Origin: SAR324 cluster bacterium
Lineage (GTDB): Bacteria > SAR324 > NAC60-12
Length of the DNA: 64,000 bases
NCBI GenBank assembly: GCA_014382365.1
Contig: JACNJW010000030.1
Location: 1 to 64,000, forward strand
Direction of reading: 5' to 3'
The translations under genes and the position numbers were made by a program. Under the pieces are notes generated by a model. It searched no databases. It saw only the letters and a list, made by a program, of their open reading frames with translations, and had not been told where the DNA came from. Below are positions 61,509 to 64,000 of this stretch, one piece after another. The stretch's first letter is position 1. Every line of letters starts with the position of its first letter.

Positions 61509-62309
61509 ATGACTTTTATTGAAAAACTGGAAAAACAAATTTCTGTCAGTCAGAGCTATCTTTGTGTAGGACTTGATCCGGACTGGGCCAAAATTCCGGA
61601 GCACTTGCCCCGTACTCAGGAAGGTTTACTTGTCTTTTTGCAGGAAATTGTAAAAAAGACACAGGATTCTGCAGCGGCATTTAAACCGAATTTTGCTTTC
61701 TTTGAAGCTTTGGGGCCTACCGGTATGGAAGTGCTGCAGGAAATAATACGGAGCATTCCTCAGCAAATTCCGGTTATTGGTGATGCAAAACGGGGAGATG
61801 TAGGACACACGGCTCAGTTGTATGCAAGGGCAGCTTTTGAAACATTTGGCTGTGATGCCGTCACGGTGACACCATATCAGGGTGAGGATTCATTGAGGCC
61901 TTTTTTTGATTATCATGATCGTGGAATCTTTGTGCTCTGTTTGACCTCAAATGCCGGAGCTGTAGATTTTCAACTGCCGGAGTTACATTTAGAGGTCGCC
62001 AGAAAAGTGAATGAGTGGAATGTCTCAGCAAATGCAGGTTTGGTGGTAGGAGCTACCAGGCCGGAAAATATTGCGGCAATCAGAAAAGTATCCGGACAGA
62101 TGCCGTACCTCATACCGGGAGTCGGTGCGCAAGGCGGTGAGTTGAAAGGAACTCTTATCTCAGCAGAGGATGGCACAAAAATCCCATATTTGATCAATGC
62201 TTCCCGCAGTATTCTTTATGCCTCAACTTCTGAAGATTATGCACTAAAGGCAGGTGAAGCAGCTAAAAACTTGAAAGATCAGATCAATTTGTGCCACTCA
62301 AATCTGTGA
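61509..62309 (+). CDS. pyrF: Orotidine 5'-phosphate decarboxylase
   Basis: This 266-residue TIM barrel decarboxylates OMP to UMP. It shows GLDPDWAKIP, FKPNFAFFEALG and the catalytic DAKRGDVGHTA, the type 2 form of about 270 residues. The phosphate-binding end PGVGAQGG is intact. Its last 26 bases overlap the 3' end of the convergent dacA gene. A short gap of 100 bases separates it from the exonuclease gene. Confidence 0.94.
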   Translation: MTFIEKLEKQISVSQSYLCVGLDPDWAKIPEHLPRTQEGLLVFLQEIVKKTQDSAAAFKPNFAFFEALGPTGMEVLQEIIRSIPQQIPVIGDAKRGDVGHTAQLYARAAFETFGCDAVTVTPYQGEDSLRPFFDYHDRGIFVLCLTSNAGAVDFQLPELHLEVARKVNEWNVSANAGLVVGATRPENIAAIRKVSGQMPYLIPGVGAQGGELKGTLISAEDGTKIPYLINASRSILYASTSEDYALKAGEAAKNLKDQINLCHSNL

Positions 62310-63468
62310 GCATTCCGGTTATGCCGGAGAAAAAACTTTGTTCCGGAACAGCAAATTCTGTCTGCAGTTTAACTTGTCCCAACAGTTTCCCATCCAGCCA
62401 GTATTCGAGTCCGCCTAATAATTGTGCTATTTTGACAGGAGCTGCAGTTTGTGCAGGAAGCTGAGGAATTGTTTTCAGGCGTGCACGTTCTTCCTGATTC
62501 AACAAAATACTTAGAGTTTCATTTGTCTGCAGTAAAACAGCATCTACTTCCCCATTTTCTATCTTAACTGAAAAAGGTACTGACTCACCTTTCTGGATCA
62601 GTTCATATTTTAAATAACTTTCAAAACCATAATCCAGCAGATGTTTGACAGCCTTACTCCTCCAACGTGGGTTTTTTGCACCTAAAATTATGGCAATAAA
62701 GCGTTGACCGTCACGCTTTGCGGATGAGACAAGATTGAAACCGGCACGGCGATGGTATCCGGTTTTCAAACCGTCAAAACCACGATAATTGCGGATTAAG
62801 CGATGATTGGTATTTAACAACTGGAATTTGCCATCACGGAAACTATCCAGTCGGATGGAAGACCAACGGAGATATTGAGGATGCTTTAACAACTCCATTG
62901 CCAGCAAATACAAATCATAGGCACTGCTCACATCCAATTGTTGACCACGTCCTGGTGGCAGGCCGTGAACAGAATAAAAACGTGTTTTCTTCATGCCAAG
63001 TTCTTTGGCGCGTTCGTTCATTTTTTGGATAAAGCCCTTGTCGCTGCCGTAAACATGTTCTGCCACGGCAACTGCGGCATCGTTTGCGGATGAAATGACG
63101 GTAGCTTTCATCAATTCACGGAGCTGAAAAACTTCCCCTTGTTTTAAATAAACCTGATGTCCGCCAATTTTACTGGTCCAACGCGATATTTTTACGCTGT
63201 CCTGCAAACTAATTAGTCCTGATTCAATTTGTTCCAGAGTAATCAGTGCAACCATCATCTTAACCAGCGATGCAGGATATATTTTTTGATGCATTCGGTC
63301 GTGTTGCAAAATACGTCCTGAATCAGCATCTGCCAATAAGGCTGCTTTGTAGTGAGAGCGGTAGCGATTGATGTTTTCTGCAGAGCTGGCCGGATTGGCG
63401 CTGAGCATTGTGGAGATGAAAAGTGTTCCTGAACAAATAAGTTGAATAAATAATGTTGATTTTCGCAA
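62284..63468 (-). CDS. dacA: D-alanyl-D-alanine carboxypeptidase (PBP5/6 family)
   Basis: This 394-residue low-molecular-mass penicillin-binding protein has a signal peptide (LIQLICSGTLFIS ... ANPAS). The three catalytic boxes are SLVK in YPASLVKMMVAL, SAND in SSANDAAVAVA, and KTGYHRRAGF. A C-terminal PBP5-type domain and tail follow. It trims the terminal D-alanine from peptidoglycan side chains in the periplasm. The start is TTG at 63468 with AGGA upstream. Its 3' end overlaps pyrF. Confidence 0.92.
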   Translation of the reverse strand: MRKSTLFIQLICSGTLFISTMLSANPASSAENINRYRSHYKAALLADADSGRILQHDRMHQKIYPASLVKMMVALITLEQIESGLISLQDSVKISRWTSKIGGHQVYLKQGEVFQLRELMKATVISSANDAAVAVAEHVYGSDKGFIQKMNERAKELGMKKTRFYSVHGLPPGRGQQLDVSSAYDLYLLAMELLKHPQYLRWSSIRLDSFRDGKFQLLNTNHRLIRNYRGFDGLKTGYHRRAGFNLVSSAKRDGQRFIAIILGAKNPRWRSKAVKHLLDYGFESYLKYELIQKGESVPFSVKIENGEVDAVLLQTNETLSILLNQEERARLKTIPQLPAQTAAPVKIAQLLGGLEYWLDGKLLGQVKLQTEFAVPEQSFFSGITGMLTDLSGTN

Positions 63469-63683
63469 GGTCCTATCCTTCCAATGGAATTAGGTGTTGA
63501 GTTAAAACTGTTAATGTCTGGCTATCTTCTTTTCAAGGATTGTACCGTGTTTTTTATAATCAGTCAGTTCATATTTCGAATTATTCAAAGGTACAAATAA
63601 TTATTATGTCAGTTTGGAAAAAATATAATTTCAGCTCAAGAGGTTTTGAAGTAGTTGAAAACACCAAAATGAGAGGTTCTTGC

Positions 63684-63712
63684 TTGACATTTACTTTGCT
63701 TTTTCCTACTCT
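63684..63712 (+). promoter_or_regulatory. Promoter ahead of the TPP riboswitch
   Basis: A perfect TTGACA (63684-63689) is followed after 17 bases by TACTCT (63707-63712). Transcription would start near 63719, at the first base of the riboswitch, which supports the assignment despite a weak -10. Confidence 0.55.
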
Positions 63713-63721
63713 GAAGTAACT

Positions 63722-63808
63722 TCGTTAGGGGTGGGGGTTCCCGTAAATGGAACCACCTGAGAAAGTCCCTTGGAACCTGATCCAGATCATGCTGGCGCAG
63801 GAAAACGA
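63722..63808 (+). promoter_or_regulatory. TPP riboswitch (thi-box)
   Basis: The closing stem pairs TCGTT (63722-63726) with AACGA (63804-63808). Consensus elements are GGGGTG early, CTGAGA at 63757-63762 and ACCTGATC at 63775-63782, then CTGGCGCAGGA. This matches the thiamine pyrophosphate aptamer well. It lies 132 bases ahead of an exported protein gene. The expression platform (terminator or ribosome-site hairpin) was not resolved by eye. Confidence 0.93.
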
Positions 63809-63940
63809 TGCTGCTTCATTGCCGTTTCTGCAATCATCTTTCCAACACACCACCGTTCTCAACCCTCCGAATCATGTTTTGAGTGAGTGTCAGGAATGTC
63901 CTGCAACTTGCCGTAAATCATTATTATTCCGGAGATTGTC

Positions 63941-64000
63941 ATGAAAACTATCATCAAAACAGTTTTTTTTCTGTTTTTAATTTTTCCAAATATCAGCTTC
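63941..64000 (+). CDS. Start of an exported protein under TPP control (cut by window end)
   Basis: Only 20 codons are visible: ATG at 63941 behind GGAG, then MKTIIKTVFFLFLIFP, a typical signal peptide start. Control by a TPP riboswitch suggests a thiamine or thiamine-precursor uptake component, such as an ABC-transporter binding protein or an outer-membrane receptor. The visible part cannot decide between these. Confidence 0.7.
   Translation, partial: MKTIIKTVFFLFLIFPNISF

Noticed and set aside
63747-63944. Open frame of 65 codons near the window end
   Set aside because: It runs through the TPP riboswitch and its linker; the RNA explains the sequence.

Overview
The window reads as a chromosomal segment of a Gram-negative, flagellated, respiring bacterium with moderately AT-rich DNA. 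The Gram-negative assignment rests on an LptC-like LPS export protein, a Skp-like periplasmic chaperone next to FabZ, several lipoproteins, and small exported proteins ending in an outer-membrane-type aromatic C-terminus. It uses selenocysteine: a peroxiredoxin reads through an in-frame TGA that replaces its peroxidatic cysteine. Together with complex I in split clusters, a CO-dehydrogenase-type maturation gene set and a two-domain ThyX-like protein, this suggests a deltaproteobacterial or SAR324-like marine lineage. That placement is an inference with low to moderate confidence. No rRNA, tRNA, CRISPR array, complete insertion sequence or prophage was recognised.

Layout. 1-2.7 kb: a strong leftward promoter with an unidentified leader, a nucleoside hydrolase, an intergenic repeat island with a 41-bp tandem repeat, and a plant-type dihydrodipicolinate synthase. 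2.9-8.8 kb: a leftward group (FapA/DUF342, pentapeptide-repeat protein, secreted protein), then a Bor-like lipoprotein, RNase III and RluB-like genes, then tatD. 9-11.2 kb: motA with two consecutive motB genes. 11.2-20 kb: argA and a glycosyltransferase with overlapping divergent start codons, signal peptidase I, methionine aminopeptidase, hflK, the selenoprotein peroxiredoxin, a glutaredoxin-like protein, and ilvBH.

20.3-37.3 kb: complex I in two blocks, nuoEFGJKL and nuoABCDHI. Between them lie skp-fabZ, gatC, yhbY and metG; pdxH interrupts the second block, and a double-domain ThyX-like gene follows it. nuoM and nuoN are not in the window. 37.4-42.9 kb: upp, then a molybdenum-hydroxylase maturation set (coxG, mocA-like, xdhC/coxI, sufS, sufU, coxD-like) without the structural enzyme genes. 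42.9-51 kb: FKBP isomerase, chorismate mutase, tpiA-secG, proB, ACT-malic enzyme, and ccmF-ccmG for cytochrome c maturation.

51-60 kb is the least conventional region. It encodes a protein with two TonB-C-like domains, a beta-propeller lipoprotein, a DUF4105 protein, LptC, and three small glycine-zipper proteins that share one architecture and are candidates for an undescribed envelope family. 60-64 kb: a glycosyltransferase, a J-domain protein, an RNase H-fold exonuclease ending in a sliding-clamp-binding motif, pyrF, a D,D-carboxypeptidase, and a TPP riboswitch ahead of an exported protein cut by the window edge.
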